A DNA stretch of 64,000 bases, taken from assembly GCF_041296385.1 (NCBI RefSeq), contig NC_091013.1, forward strand, positions 31,257,001 to 31,321,000. Reading direction: 5' to 3'. This document shows positions 36,317 to 49,857 of the stretch, piece by piece; positions within the stretch are counted from its first letter, which is position 1, and each line of letters begins with the position of its first letter. Under the pieces are notes generated by a model. It saw only the letters and a program-made list of their open reading frames with translations. It was not told the origin of the DNA and searched no databases. Source of the DNA: Aphelocoma coerulescens (Eukaryota > Chordata > Aves > Passeriformes > Corvidae). The translations under genes and the position numbers were made by a program.

Positions 36317-39300
36317 TTTTTTATTGCCTGCTATCTCACCTCTTGTTTGTCTTCCTGCCTTCAGTCTTTAGGAATCTCAAATCCAGGCAACATCTGCTTT
36401 TTGTTTGGAAAGTTCCTGGTGTATTGGAAATGCTCTTGAAGTAAACAAATGAAGACAATGGTGATGGCAGTGTAATGTAGACAACGTGGGAAGCAAAACT
36501 AGTGATTCCCCCAAAGGAGGTCTGGGTCAAATTTGGCTCTTCTTACATCCATAAAAGACGAGAGAGTGGAATCTGCTTGGATTTGTGGGAAGGCAGAAAT
36601 CTGATTTTTCTGGGCTAAGATGTAGATTGGAAGGGAAAGCAGGAGAACTCTGTTCCTGATTATGCTGTAAATCAAATTAACTTTACACATCTGCTATGTC
36701 TTTCAAGTTTAGTGTTCTCTGAATTACTGCCTTCATGTTTACACTGTTAAAAGTCTAATGCATTAGTAAGCAGCAATCACCACAGTTTTGCTCTGCATTA
36801 GGGGATAAAACCCCACTCTCTTTACCAAGAAGGACTGTCAGGGGTTACTGCATGTGTACATCCTGACAAACCAAACAGCCTCCAGGGTGCTTATCTCCAC
36901 TGCTGCTCACTTCATGTTTTATCCATTAAATGAACATGATGATGGTATTTTTTCTTATTTCTCGACATCACTTCTAGCATTCTGGCAATATTTAACATGC
37001 AGTCATCTTGGCTCAGTGTAAGCAGTAATGTCATATAAATTAGTTTTGAATAAATAATTTTCTTGTTAATCATGGATTTAAAAACCTTCCTTGTTCTTTG
37101 TATGTGTTCTGAAGGGAAAGACCTAGGTTCAGCGGGTTTAAATTTGGCAAGATTAAGGCAGATATGCAAAGACAGATAAGACAGATATTTCTCATATTAC
37201 AGGGATTTTATTATTGCCCTGTTTTTGTGGGAAGTGTATACATTTTAAGCTTACTTCAGTAATACAGTTAGGTTCATCACATACAGAAGTCAGCTGCTAA
37301 TATAGCACTACTGTGATCTATAGCTATTTCTAAGGGGTCTTTCCCAAAAGAAGAGGAATTGTTTGAGGAAATGGGTTTATTGTAAATGTGTTGGGATTAC
37401 ACTCAATAATGGAGTTGATGTTCCCTGGGAAAAAGCTTTTCCCTTTTTCTCTGTTGTATGTCAGTCCTTATTTGCATTTTTAAAACATTTTCATTGCACT
37501 CTGTGGAGTTTTCTCACTTCTTCTTGTAAGAATTTAACATAGCTGAAAGTGATATTTGTCTCCAGTTTCCCTGGGAAAAGAATAACAACTGCTGCCGAGA
37601 AGACAGAGAATTTCTGATTGTTGGGTTTTTCCACAGAACTAATTACAAAATTGCGTATTGCCTGGCATGATAGTCTTTGAGCTGTGGCCTCAGTTGGTTA
37701 TGGCAGGATGAGAGGGCGTACACGCCTGGCCTGCCAGATGGGATTTGTATTATCAGGAAAATTCTGGTTTTGACAGGACTATCATAGTGTCCCGCTGCTC
37801 GCCTTCCTCAGTATTGTACGGACTCCTCTATTCTTCAAACACTGGCTCATCTCTTGTGCTTCTGATGTAGAACACACACCAGACACAGCAAGAATTTCCT
37901 AGATCCTGAGGTGGATTTCCCCTGAAAATGATTTAGCTTGCTGCCTTTATCTTCAATAAATCTTGGCAGACAGACAGCACAATCCATTGCCACTCACATC
38001 TTGCTTTGTGTGAAAGTTACCCTTAACCTAACAGGAGCCATTTGATCCTTTTAAAATTGCAGGCTGTCTTCGGTGAGGTCCTGCTTTTCAAATACTGTGC
38101 TGCAGCTTCAAACAATTGTTTTGCCCTCGTCATCACCATCATCATCCATTGTTCTTTTTTCCCCCATTGTACTTAATCTCCCATATCTAAATCCAGTCTT
38201 GCATGTAAATAAAACCAGAAAAATCCTCTTCATTGGTTGTGTATGATAATGTTTCATAAAAAAAAAGTCATGTGGTAGATAAACGTTTTGGAATGATACA
38301 GGTGCACATTTAATCTGACAATCATTTATTGAATGTGTAAAGGCTGCAATGCCTCCCTGACCACAGCATTCTGTAAAAGCAGACCTTTACTCAGAAAATT
38401 GTCTGTATCCTAGAGAAGAAACAAACCAATTTGGGGGGGAAAAAAAGTTGCTTTATCTTGTGGTGTCTTTTTACATGTGAGTATTATTAATAATGAGATG
38501 GTGCCTGTAAGTAGGGGTGGTTTTACTTGGTTCTGTGCTCTGACCCTGGTGCACTTCTGTAGGTTAGAGAGAGTGCTCTTATTTCTCCTGTTAGTGCCCA
38601 TCCCTCAGAGGCATGAAACACCCTTACATCTTTTGTGTGAAATAAAAAGATCCTGGAGTCAGAGCCCCATACTTGGGGGACCAGAGTGTCCCTGTTGTGT
38701 CACCCAGAGCTTATTTCTTCTCTTCATCCACAGGTCTATGCTATGAACATCCACCAGTTCACATCCAGTAAGGGCAAAATGTGCTCCCATGTAGGTACTC
38801 CTGAAGTCATTTGAAGTGTAAGACAGTGAGGCCTCCTCAAGGGACAGTCAGATATGACACAGGTGTGATCTGTGGTACCCAGGCTGGTCTGGAACAAGAG
38901 TCAGAAGTTCCCCACACGACCCCACTAGTGGTCAACCAGATCCAGCACTGACTGGCCCAGGAATCGCAGCTGCCACCAGGTAACTTTTAAGGTAAAAGTG
39001 TGATACATTCAGGAGGAGTGTTCTGCTTTGAATCTAGGTGAACTACATGAACTCAGGTCATCTAAATTTTTCATTTTGGGTTTCAGAATTTTCAGACTCA
39101 TTTTGCTTTACCATTTTGTCTTATCTCTATCAACAAAAGCAATTCAGTTACTGCAGCTTCATAATTCACAGCCTTGGTTTGCTTTTAATACAGGATTTGG
39201 GGATAGCGATGTTAAAAATATTTTAAAATTAAGAACTGAAGCCTCAGTTTGAATTAAACTGTGTCAGTCCAGATTGAAGTAATTGAGGATTGGCTCCATA

Positions 39301-42300
39301 GGCCAGTTTGCAATTGTTCCTGGGTTTGGTTGGTTGGCAGAAGACATTTAAAAAGCCAAGTCCATATCCAGTAGGAATGAAAGCTAACAAAAAAAATGTT
39401 CTAAAACCATTTTTCAATGAAAAATCATCAGGTCTTGCATAACATTGTATTTTTTTCTGCAGAATTCGTTGATTCATTCATTCTTTTTAGGCTGAAAGAG
39501 CCAAAGCCTGAAGAACACTTTAGGTATTATATATGAATAGCTTGAATGTTTTAGCAGAAACTTTGCAAGCAGTTTGAGCAGCAATGCTGAGACAATAAAG
39601 CTTGCTTGGAATTTTAGATCATTAATCAGGGTTCTTTATACAGAAATGTTGCTTGAATTGGCACAGTCCCACACATTGATGGAAAAGAACTGCAGAACGA
39701 AGAAGTCCTTTTATTTAAAAGCAAAAAATAACACTGCAGAAGCATGACTAGCAATATTATACTAAAAATAGTTGCTTTCTTTGGCTTTTTAGCTGATTAA
39801 TTGGTTATGTAAGAGGAGTATTTATAGCATAGGAGCCGCTCAACCTGCTGCATGCCCAGAAAGCATAACATGACATGCAAAATTTGTGGAGAATAAAAAA
39901 GACTATTCTTTACTTTCTTGTTTTTCTAATGGTATGTTACAATATATGGTATATAATTTGATTTGATGATTTGATATTATTTAGCACTGGCACCAAGAGA
40001 CAACCAAAATGAGGATCAATTTAGCCCCTTTGATTGGTTCTTGGGGTGGCAGATTTTCTTTAAATGAATGAATGAAAGAATTTACTCCAAGGAGAGCTGG
40101 TTGGTAGGCTGAAGTTTGATTGGTGGATTGTAGTAAATTGAACATAGCAATGTTAATGTCTCGTAGTAATGACAGTTTCTCAGATGGCAGTGTCATTCCT
40201 TCGCAATTTCAAGTGACTTTACCTTGCTATGTTTAGTATTTTTCTTGAAGAACAAGTGAAGGTGCCATATGCCAAATATGTTTCACGTCATGGCATCTCC
40301 ACCAACTCTCAACAATATGTTACATCTGTCTTAAGAATTTGACTCCATTTTTGTTATTTTATGTAAGACTGCCAAGGTTTTCTCAAAGCGACTGAAGCCA
40401 CTAACTTACCAGTCTGTTGCCAATGAACTAGGAGTAGAGAAGGAGTAGAGCCTAAGAAATATGTGAAATGTATTCTTCCTCTTTCTAAAATTTTCAACAC
40501 TTCTCATTTCCTTGATTAAGGACAGGCTCATGAAAATGAGTTTTTGTGCTCTACATTTTGTATGTTTCTGTTACAACTCTTATTCTATGCATACTAGAAC
40601 AAAACTTTTCCGAGTTAATAGAATATATGAGATTAAATGAGAGGTGGGAGATGAACAGCCAAATAACAAGTAGATTTCGGCTGCAGCCAAAGCAAAGGTG
40701 GAAAGAAGGCAACACAGAAGGAAGGAATAAGGACTCCTGGAGTGAGAACACACAGAAGTACTATCTCCAGTGTGTTGTTGTCACTTCTCTTCCCAAATCA
40801 GACTCGTGCAATCTTCATCGTTATTGTTGCCCCATCTGATTATGCCATTAGCACTGCCCCTAACACAGGAAGACTGTGTTCCATGTAAACACTCAACTTT
40901 TATTTTCTTGAAGGCAAACTAAGAGAACAAGCTGTCCACAAGGGACTGAAATACCTATCCCTGCCCCTTAAAAGTTAAAATAAAAAGCATAGAACTGTTT
41001 TTCTGGTGCAGCTACATTAGTGCCCTAGTTTGGATCAGGAGTTGCATCTGAAGTCAATCTCTTGGTCATCTTCACTTACCAGATTTTGGTTCACTTTGCA
41101 GAGCAGAGTGTGCAAACTAGGTTCCTTTCAAGTGAAAGTACCCAAAAATTTATTCCAGAAGCACACCTAACACACTAATGGGCACCCTAAGGAGCAGACT
41201 GAGTGCTAATCTATGTAAAACACACAGAAATTCAAGTAGGAGGCCCTCAGCACAAGCTGTTTCAGTCTACTGCTCCACTTTGTCCCCACTAGTCAATGAA
41301 ATACTTGTCTTTATACAGGTTCTCATTCACTTACTGTAACCCTGGTTCTGTAACCACTCCATGTCTCTCCCCTGGTTCTGGTTCTTCCCTTCAATGTTAA
41401 AAATCAGCAAAGCATAAGGAAGCGAGTGAAGTGACATAGCTTCATACCAGCTGAAGATCTCAACTCTCCTGCTTTCATCTGCCAGCTCTGTCTCTCTCAT
41501 GCTCAAAAGATGAATAGAAAGAAAAGCTGATGGAAGAAGTAGGACTTGTTGGGAGAGACACAGCAGCATTTTTGTGACAGATCCATCCAGTTTTACTTCA
41601 AATCTACTTCAAGCAGCAGTGCACCTTTGGTTTGATTTTTAAATGGTAATGTTTATTCCTTATTAATAACAAGACTGTTTTATAGTAGACAGTTTTGGAC
41701 CAAATCTGTCCGGTGCTCACATGTTTAAATAGTCACAAAAGAATTTTAACAGTTGCCTTTAAATTTAATTGCTTCATAGCAATTATGATACAGAATAGTA
41801 TATGTTTTTTACTACCCTCAGGTCCCTTTTTAATAGGAGTGCTGTGCTTTGTACAAGTCAATTATTTTTGATAGTTACAGTAATTAATGTTTAATTATAT
41901 TTTATTAGTCTCATTTTGTTCAACTATCTTGGAACCAATTCAAGCATTTCAAAATGCTATACTTTGTGTGTGCATGTGTGCACACATCTGCATACTCTTC
42001 TTATGTTGATATATGCAACCTCTGAGTGCATTATTCTCACAGAGGGGGAAATATGACACTCATCTCAGAAGACTACAGAAACACATGTGCTGTCCTCTTT
42101 CCCATGGCTATCAATGATGTCCCTCATGCTCATCTCACAACTGCAAGACAATCTCCCAATTTTCTCCTACACAGATATATTTCTGATGTCTCCTGATAGA
42201 TGTTTCTCATGATTTTGGAACTGTTTGTTCAATGGCTTTCACTGTGCACGTGTATGAGCGACCTTTTTTTCCTCTTCATTTATTTTCACTTTTTCTTCTC

Positions 42301-44639
42301 TGTTGGCTTTCAGCCTTCTTCCTCTTTTATTTCTCTTTTCCCTAGGAATGACTTTTGCTACTATTTCTGAATCTTCTTCATGCCTTTTTCTTTTTTTTTT
42401 TTCTCCCGTCTGTAATGTTTCTCCCTTTCCTTTGCTGTCTTTCTTCCCCACTTTACAGGGAGTAGAAAACGTCTGTCTTTCTCTGAAATCTTTTTCCCAA
42501 CTCTCATGTTACACCAGGTGTATTGCCTATCTCAGAAGTAAAACAGCACTAGCATTTTATATTTTGTTTCACTTTTTCTGTTTGGGGTGGTGATGCTGTC
42601 CTCTCTCACTTTCTCCTCAGTTTTATCACTCTGTCATCTCTCCTCTCCTTCCTGAATAAGCAAATTGTGTTTGTTTTTCAAAAATGCATACTTTTTAATT
42701 TTGGCTTTTCATTGAACCTTTGTGCACTTAGTATGTTTGTCAATTTTCCTGTGAAATGACAATAGCACCACAAAACTGATAATCATTTACTGGAACTTTT
42801 CCTTTTTGAAAGAATATGCCACCATTTGAATTGCAGTGACCAAGCATTGTTTCCCAGCAAGTTTAGGAGCTTGTGAGCTTAAGGCTCCACAGAAATACTG
42901 TTGGCTACTATCTGCTGTCTTTCTTGTTTATTTTTTTCTAGGTTCCATGTTTAACCTTTTTGCATCAGTGCAGCAGCTGTGACTAGTTTTGTTCTGAGTA
43001 CTATTTATGCTATGGGAGTATCCAAAGGCCTTAATCTGTCCTGGAACTTCATAACCTGTGTGTCTTACATTCCTAAAAAGGGAAATTCCTTCAGCTGCAG
43101 GATCTACTGCTTAAATGGCTGCAGTGAGAGTTTTGCTATGTGCAGTTTTCTAAGCTAACCTTTCTAGCATATTTGCCCAGAACGCAGTGCAGTAAAAGGC
43201 AGCTGCTCGTGACTTCTTGAGGCTGTCATTCCACTGACAGGTGTTTTCTGTTCCCTTCAGTGATGATTGAGTTCAGCATAGTGAATTTTGCACATAAATC
43301 AGGGATCAGAGTCACCAATGAAGTGTGGGAAGGGGCCTAAGTCGTCTCACTCATTAATTCCTTTTCATTGATATAACTACGATAAACTAGTGTTGACATG
43401 TCAGATTTTGGGGACAGATATTTTGCATGTTGAAGGACAGCCAGTGTTTTGAAGCTGTCTGTGCCTGCTGCCCATTCCTGCTTCCTCCCACTTTGCTATG
43501 AGTACTTGCAATGCAGCGTGCTATTGAGTATGATCCTTCTCACACTGGTTTAATAATGCTCACTGGGCATCAGTTACGCAGAACACACTGGGAATAATAG
43601 GAATGGTTGTATGCTGACCACATGTTAAAGAATGTTTTAGAACTGCTGAAAGAGAAACTTCTTTACCCAGTGCATTAGGTAGAGCAATAGAAACTGAGGA
43701 AAATGATCTCTTCTGAGAGACTAGGAAAAAATAAATTAAAAAATATTTCCAGCAGTATAAAAAGCATGCCACAAAAAGGCAGGGTTCTAAAAAAGAGATT
43801 ACACCTCAGAAAGACATCCAGGAGAAAGCATGTATGGACTACATGACTCACTGAATGCTCCTAGAGGTGGACAGAGTGGGGGTGCTGCTGTCCTACAGGT
43901 ACTGTGGCAGGATGATGGTACAGGTTTACTTGAGACTTAAAGATTTCTGTGTTGGAGGGGTCCTTGCCTCCCTCCAGGCAGAATGCTTTTGCTAATACAC
44001 ATTATCAGGTCAGACCAGATATTTTCTCAATACATAAAAATTCTGATTCTTCCCAGATAAATCAGAGTGGGGCCTTGAGTTAGTACCTAACTGTTCATCT
44101 ACTCGAAAGAATTACAGTTTTTTACCACTCTGCCCTAAGGAACCCATCCAAAGCTACTTAATTGAACCCAATGTGTTCCTTTTAAAAGCTTGAGCAAATC
44201 AGCATTTTCCATTGCGTATCATGAGAGGCTTACCAGGCAGCTCTAATTGTCAAATCTAAGTGCCAAATGCCAATAAGCATTTGTAGGGGGACAAAAAGCA
44301 AGCATTGCTTTCTTAACCCTTTGCCTGAACAAAGACTGCAGAAGGCACAAACAGGTTTGGCAAAGGCACTGCTTGTCCTTTCTACCAGAAACAACCCTGA
44401 TGGCAGCCTGCTCAGAGGTATTCACCACCTCATAAGGATGTGCAGTGAAGTACTCGAGGGAGTTCTTCAGTCACATAACACTGTTCTGGAATTATTCAGC
44501 CGACTGAAATGGCCCCGTTCCTCACTTCGCTGCAGTAATGCTCATGGGCGTGACATTAAACAAACTCTTACCATGCATCTAATTAAATGGGGCCTGAGCA
44601 CTGTATCCCTCCATGTTTTAATGCAGTGTGGATTCTTCT
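36317..44639 (+). other. AFF3: AFF3 intron, unique AT-rich sequence
   Basis: No recent transposon or exon was seen. Minor simple repeats include a CAT-rich run at 38131-38148 and an AATG run near 40061. A long pyrimidine-rich tract is listed separately. A GC-richer segment begins near 44267 and carries a 126-codon frame of no recognisable family. Confidence 0.6.
42261..42450 (+). repeat. Polypyrimidine (T/C-rich) tract
   Basis: About 190 bp dominated by T and C with short T-runs. Its complement yields a Lys/Arg/Glu-rich 70-codon minus-strand frame (42239-42451) that is a composition artefact. Such tracts can form triplex-like structures or act as nucleosome-depleted spacers. Confidence 0.75.
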
Positions 44640-44720
44640 GTGGCTAACTCACATCAAGCCAGCGATGGCTGGTTTGTAATGAGATTACAAGATCTGATAA
44701 TAGCTCTCCAGTTATTATCT
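44640..44720. promoter_or_regulatory. Cluster of palindromic factor-site-like motifs
   Basis: Three inverted motifs lie within about 65 bp. AGCCA-GCGA-TGGCT is at 44657-44670. GTAATGAGATTAC (44676-44688) is a TAAT-N3-ATTA site of the kind bound by paired-class homeodomain dimers. GATAATA (44696-44702) faces TATTATC (44713-44719), two convergent GATA words. The surrounding sequence (44500-44800) is non-repetitive. Regulatory function is inferred from motif clustering only. Confidence 0.35.
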
Positions 44721-45169
44721 CTATGCCAAGACATTTGTAGCTGTAAAAGGTATTATGAATAGGAGACTGGAGGGTGCACTCCAAAGCCTCTAACTCATAG
44801 ATGGGAAACAACTTTACAAGTTGAGCAGATTTACTACTTCCCTCAAAGAAATCCCTGTCTTCCAGAACTGAGAAAGACAAATTGCTGGAGAATGCCCAGA
44901 TGTGATGTGTGCAGCCACTTTTGCTCCTGTCAGCTCCAGTCCCAGGCATCTGCTTGCAGGCTTGGACCCAAGCAGCATCAATCAGATGAGCTGAAATGGT
45001 GCAAGAAGAAACGCCCATTCTAAAAAATACATGGGAATTTTGGATCTGGTGTTTCCCAGTAGAAGACTTTAAAAAAAAGACTGAAAACTCTGATGTTTCC
45101 AGTGTGGTTGGTACTAACCTAAGTATGCAAAGGCAAATTCAAAGAGATCATTAATTAAAAGAGATAGCA

Positions 45170-45560
45170 CTTAAAAACAGTGAAAATACCAAGCACTGTG
45201 CAAACTATTTCTTAATCTTAGTAATAAATGTAGACTGTAAAATATTAACAAAGATAATGACTAGCAGATTAGAATTTATTATGCAAGACTTCATTCACCA
45301 TAACCAAGAGGGATTCATTAGAAATAGATTACAATGTACAGCAATAATAACAGACAATTATTGAACATAATAAATCTATGTAAAGGGAGGGATGAGTTAA
45401 TGTCTGTCTTTTCTATTAGACGAAGAAAAAATTCATCTTATCATGTAAACTCAAGTCACTCTGTTCTTACTGTCCTCAGATTTTCCAGTGAGAACAAACA
45501 GGTCTATATGACAGGAGAGAGACGTGAATATCCAGGAATGGGCCCAAGGAGATGTTGTAG
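45170..45560 (+). mobile_element. Degraded L1-clade-like LINE reverse-transcriptase relic
   Basis: Conceptual translation in three successive frames gives the ordered reverse-transcriptase landmarks of L1-type LINEs. CANY at 45197-45208 stands where C-NYRPIS occurs. INVDCKILTKIM (45224-45259) matches the 'LLNVDYKILTKIL' motif. NQEGFIRNR (45302-45328) matches 'DQTGFIxGR'. LLNIINLCKGRDE (45358-45396) matches 'LLNII..CKERDE'. LDEEK (45416-45430) matches 'SLDAEKAFD'. Order and spacing agree with the family, which makes chance unlikely. At least two frameshifts and several stops show it is long dead. The catalytic YxDD box is not found. CR1 has different words in this region, so this is not CR1. 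Beyond 45430 the match is faint (VRTNR near 45489). Confidence 0.72.
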
Positions 45561-48500
45561 AAAGAGACATTAGCTCAAAATGCCCCACTCATTTTTACTT
45601 TTTAGGGTTTTTTTCCATAGTAAAGTGTAGCCTTATATAACAACAACAAGTAAATGGTTTGGGCAAGGATAAAATAAGTGCCACTAGTAAATGGTACATT
45701 AATATTTTTATCACAACCAACATATACTATTTGTTAGTATTCTACATTTTTCTTTCTTACTCAAGAAAGATTGTAAGAAAGGAAGATGTATGGGGTTTTG
45801 AACACAGCTTTAATTAATATTCAGAGCACATTGTGGCATTATATTTCTAAATTTCAAATTTTGATGTTATTCTAAGTGTTTTATTAAAAAATTTATTCCA
45901 GTAGGAACTTGTTTTATAGTGCTTCAAATTGTAAAATGTTGTTATCTGTGGCAAACTTTCTACAATTCCACCTGCAGGAAACACCTGCTTTGCCAATTTT
46001 CCAAATAGTAAACAGTTTTTTCTAGGTTCTGTTGTCTTTATTCTGGTTTTCCTCCTGCCTTCCTATCCTTTGCCAAGCTCAGCACAAGAGCTAATCTCAG
46101 AATGATCCAGAGATCATATGGGGCCATTTTTCTTAATCTGAGCAATCAGTCTTTTCTGGATGTTGCCAGCTGACTGTATTGGGACCCAGCCTGTTGGACT
46201 TAGGCAGCTTCATGGATCTTAGAACCAGTTGTACTTTACATCCAACTTCTGGTTCACAAACAGGTGGACACTTGTCTGTGCCTTCTGCTGCAAAGAGCAG
46301 ACCCTGTTCCACTGGCTGGTGACAAATAGCACTGTTCTTGTTATTGCTGGTATTACTGACAATAATTACAGTAATAAACGTCTCATCAAGAGTCACTTAT
46401 TTAGACAAATGTGTTTCTTTCTCCTTTTTCACTAAATATGTACTCTCTCAAGATGATTTTTTTTTTAAAGAAGTTAAATGCTTTCATTTTAATGAAGCCA
46501 TCCAGAGCAGCTGGCAGATACTCACTGTTCTTCAGAATTATTGACCCTAAGCAGGATGGAACATTTATAAATTTAAGATTTAAAAAAACATGACTTTGAA
46601 AACAAGGCTCTTGATGCTATCCTGTGAATTTTAGCCCTAAACCTAAATTTCTGATCTCTGTTTAAAAATACAAGTAAAAGCTGATAAAGCTAATAAATCA
46701 CTCTCTGATTTGAACTGAGCTCCATTAGAAATAGAAATTTGTTGCTTATAATGTACACCTCTTGGCTCTCATTAAATCTTTGTAGAAGTGATACACTGTA
46801 CTTGAAAATCATAGACTGTAAAATAAATATATTCAAGCTGCATTGCTGGGCCAGTAGTCTGTATCCCAGTGGTAAACTTAGCCTATTAATGGCTAATGGT
46901 TTAAAGAAAGACAAAAGCCCTAAGGCTACACTTGTATTGCATTGTAGCTGCATAGTAGCTGCACACTACCTGTAAATATTAAAGCCTTTGAACTTGTGAA
47001 GTAGCACATTGTCCTTGATCATCTGTAACTGAATCTAGACCAACTTTTGACACGGTTTGGCTAATTGCTCCTGCCTGAAAATGCCTGGTATCTTTTATAA
47101 AACAGCTTTATTCTCCACTTAATTGCCCAAATGAAAGAGACATGGTCAACAGGTCAGGCAGCAACATTAGGCATTGGCTGCTGGGGACCTGGTTTTGCAC
47201 AGATGTCCATGCTCATCTGCTCCACTGAGGTGACTTCAGGAAGCCCCACAGAAGTCCCTCTCCTCCCTGCTCTCACATCTCCTTCCCTGCCTTTGCAGTG
47301 AGCAAAGACCCTCAGTACTGGACCCGTCTTTCTGACTTTCTTCCCTCTCTCCTTCCCTTGCCTTCCAATGCAGTCTTCATTCAAGGCCCCTTGACACAGG
47401 GAAAAAGATCTCTCACTGAGATTAGAGAAGAGTATTTGCAGCTATAGAGAACATAAGAATGTCCTCCTCTTCCCTCCTATCCTTGTCCCTCCTGTGCTAA
47501 TGGAGCACAGGGCTCTGGGGGTTTTGCCAGAGTATTGGCTATCCTGAGCAGCTCCATGCAAAGAGAGAAGATAAAATCCTCTCCAGTGGACACAGAGACA
47601 CTAGAGGAGTGTCTTTTCCTTCCATTCTGATGGTGTACAAGAAGCACACAGTGCCAATGGATGCCATATTGCCTCTTGACTGGCTCAGTGATGCCAAGAG
47701 CATCCATCAATACTCCTGTCTCAGACGGGGGCTTGAAGGACCAAACGTTTTAGCCTTCCAGTTAGCTGACACCTATATTATGCAGCATTCAGAGGACCAA
47801 CACACAGAACCTGGTACAAGTATGTTTCAACATTTTATCCCTGTTTCTGTACTTTTTACATGGCATATTTGCTTTGAAATACTAACAGGCAGGAGTGTAC
47901 GGGACGAGGAAGCCCCTCATTTCCAGAGCTTCCTCACAGGGGACATGCTTGCCACCTTGTGTATCATGAGTGGCTGCATCTGGTTCTTGTGAGTTAGCAC
48001 TGCAGCAACATGGAAAACTTGAGCTGTGTCACTGTGAAAAGAAACAGCTCTAGTGACGTGAAGTGAGTCACCTTGGAGTGGCTGGCAGCTGACTGAAGGC
48101 CACGGTGTGCTTCTTGGGACAGTAATTGCTCAAGCATTTGTTTTTCCCAACCTCTTCTATGAGGAAGAAGCTAAAAAAGAGTGTTCTGTGCATTTTTCAA
48201 ACTCCAGGAAGAATATCAGTCAATCTGACCTTTATCAATTTTGAAGACAAGCAAGTGCAGTCAGGAAGAGTTGCTCTCTCACTGTGATCTGTTTGGGCAG
48301 ACTGCAGGCATAGGGTCTTTGGAAACCTCAGAGCTCTTGTTCTGAGTGTGGAAGCTGTTGGGCTTGGCTTAGATCTTTCCCTGCCTGGTTTTGGTCTTGT
48401 TGCCGATTGCTCTGTTTACATGTGGTTTATGGGACTAAATTGTTGGTGGTGTTGCACTGTGCATTCAAACTACTGTAATACCTTTCTTTTAATTTTGGTA

Positions 48501-49377
48501 CTGCTTGCTTTCCATTTATCTCAGGATGTACAAATCTGCAGTGTAATTTGTTCACAGCTAAGGCTACACTTAGGCAATTTGAGAGCTAAGTAACTGGAGT
48601 TGCAGATTGCTGTCAGAAGACACAGAGCAGTATTTTAAATATTCTTTTTACAAAGCCATTTATTTTGTACATCCAGTGTTACATGAGAGAGTGATCCGAA
48701 GGAAACTATGAGGGAATACAGTATGAATTCAACTTGAAAAGGTTTCCTTCCACTAGTTAGAGACAGAGTTACACAGTTTCACCACCTTATTCTAGGTTCT
48801 TTTCCAAGATTTAATTGTTTAGATTATGCCATTTTATTCAGACATGTACAACAGCAGCTTGTTGAAGATTCCTGTGGCTATGATGTCTGCAGTCTCAAGA
48901 TGAAGAACTAGACAATAAAAATGATGCACAAATTTAAGTTAATTTAAATCTATTAATTAGTTCTAAAAGAGCAAATAATAAATATTCATAATGATAAAAT
49001 ATAACTGGAATCCCCAAAGGACTGAGCTTATATCCTGGATGAGTGACTTCCAAATTTGCCTTTAGAACAGGGGGTGGGGAGAGGACACAAAGCTATTTTT
49101 TATTTGTAAGTTAAGAAGAAGAAGCAAGGTAAGCCAGCAAATACAGATAACAGCACATGGTTCTGCTCTTTTCCAGATTTGTTTGAACTGATTGGGGAGC
49201 AGATCGAAACCTATTTCACATCTCAGAAAATGTGAACAAATGGGTTTCGAGAGCTGTAAAATTAAATATCAATGATTCCTTATCACATTCAAAGAGTAGT
49301 ATCAGGCTTGAGAATAAACATAATACTAAGAATTAATAAAATTAGTTAGAGGACACACCATCATACTGAAGATTTTC
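45561..49377 (+). other. AFF3: AFF3 intron, no recognised gene
   Basis: AT-rich sequence follows the LINE relic. 47150-47800 is GC-richer with overlapping open frames on both strands (127 codons plus at 47609-47992; 77 codons minus at 47477-47710) lacking known domains. No transposon was recognised. Confidence 0.6.
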
Positions 49378-49445
49378 ACTCAGCTGAAATACTCGCAGCT
49401 GGTATAAATCAGTATGGCTCCATTGACGTCAAAGGCTCTGCAGCA
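49378..49445. repeat. Remnant of a palindromic old amniote repeat
   Basis: CAGCTGAAATACTCGCAGCT then GGTATAAATCAGTATGGCTC then CATTGACGTCAAAGG. This parallels the recalled reptile repeat in which GTAAATCAG-ATAGCTCCATTGA is followed by its own inverse and CAGCTGAGGATCTGGCCC. One arm is preserved here and the other is decayed. Confidence 0.45.
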
Positions 49446-49857
49446 ATCTGCACTGGTTGGGGAAGCAGTCTTCTGTGGCTAAGAGTGTTTTTACCCAGTC
49501 CAGACCTGCTGCTTTAAGGATTTTAGAAAAAACATAAGAATGCCTCATGGTCTTGTGACAATTGCTTGTTGCTGTCGGAAAAAATATTGTATTCGGTGTG
49601 CATCAGCACAGGCTGCTGGAACAGAAAGACACCTTCATTTGTGAGAATTATACCTGAGCACTTTGGATATTATTCAGTTTTACTGGCCTGTATTTACTTT
49701 AACTGGGTTTATTTATTTTCTTTCTGTACAAGAATTTACTGCATACACATAATACTTTCTCTCTTCTTTATGATTGGATTTGCTTTATCAACTTATCTCG
49801 CTTAAATTTGTTTTGGTTATAACTGAGCTGTTACTTTTTACATATAAATACTGAAAT

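Noticed and set aside
42239..42451. Lys-rich 70-codon minus-strand frame resembling a nuclear basic peptide
   Set aside because: It is explained entirely by the complement of a polypyrimidine tract.
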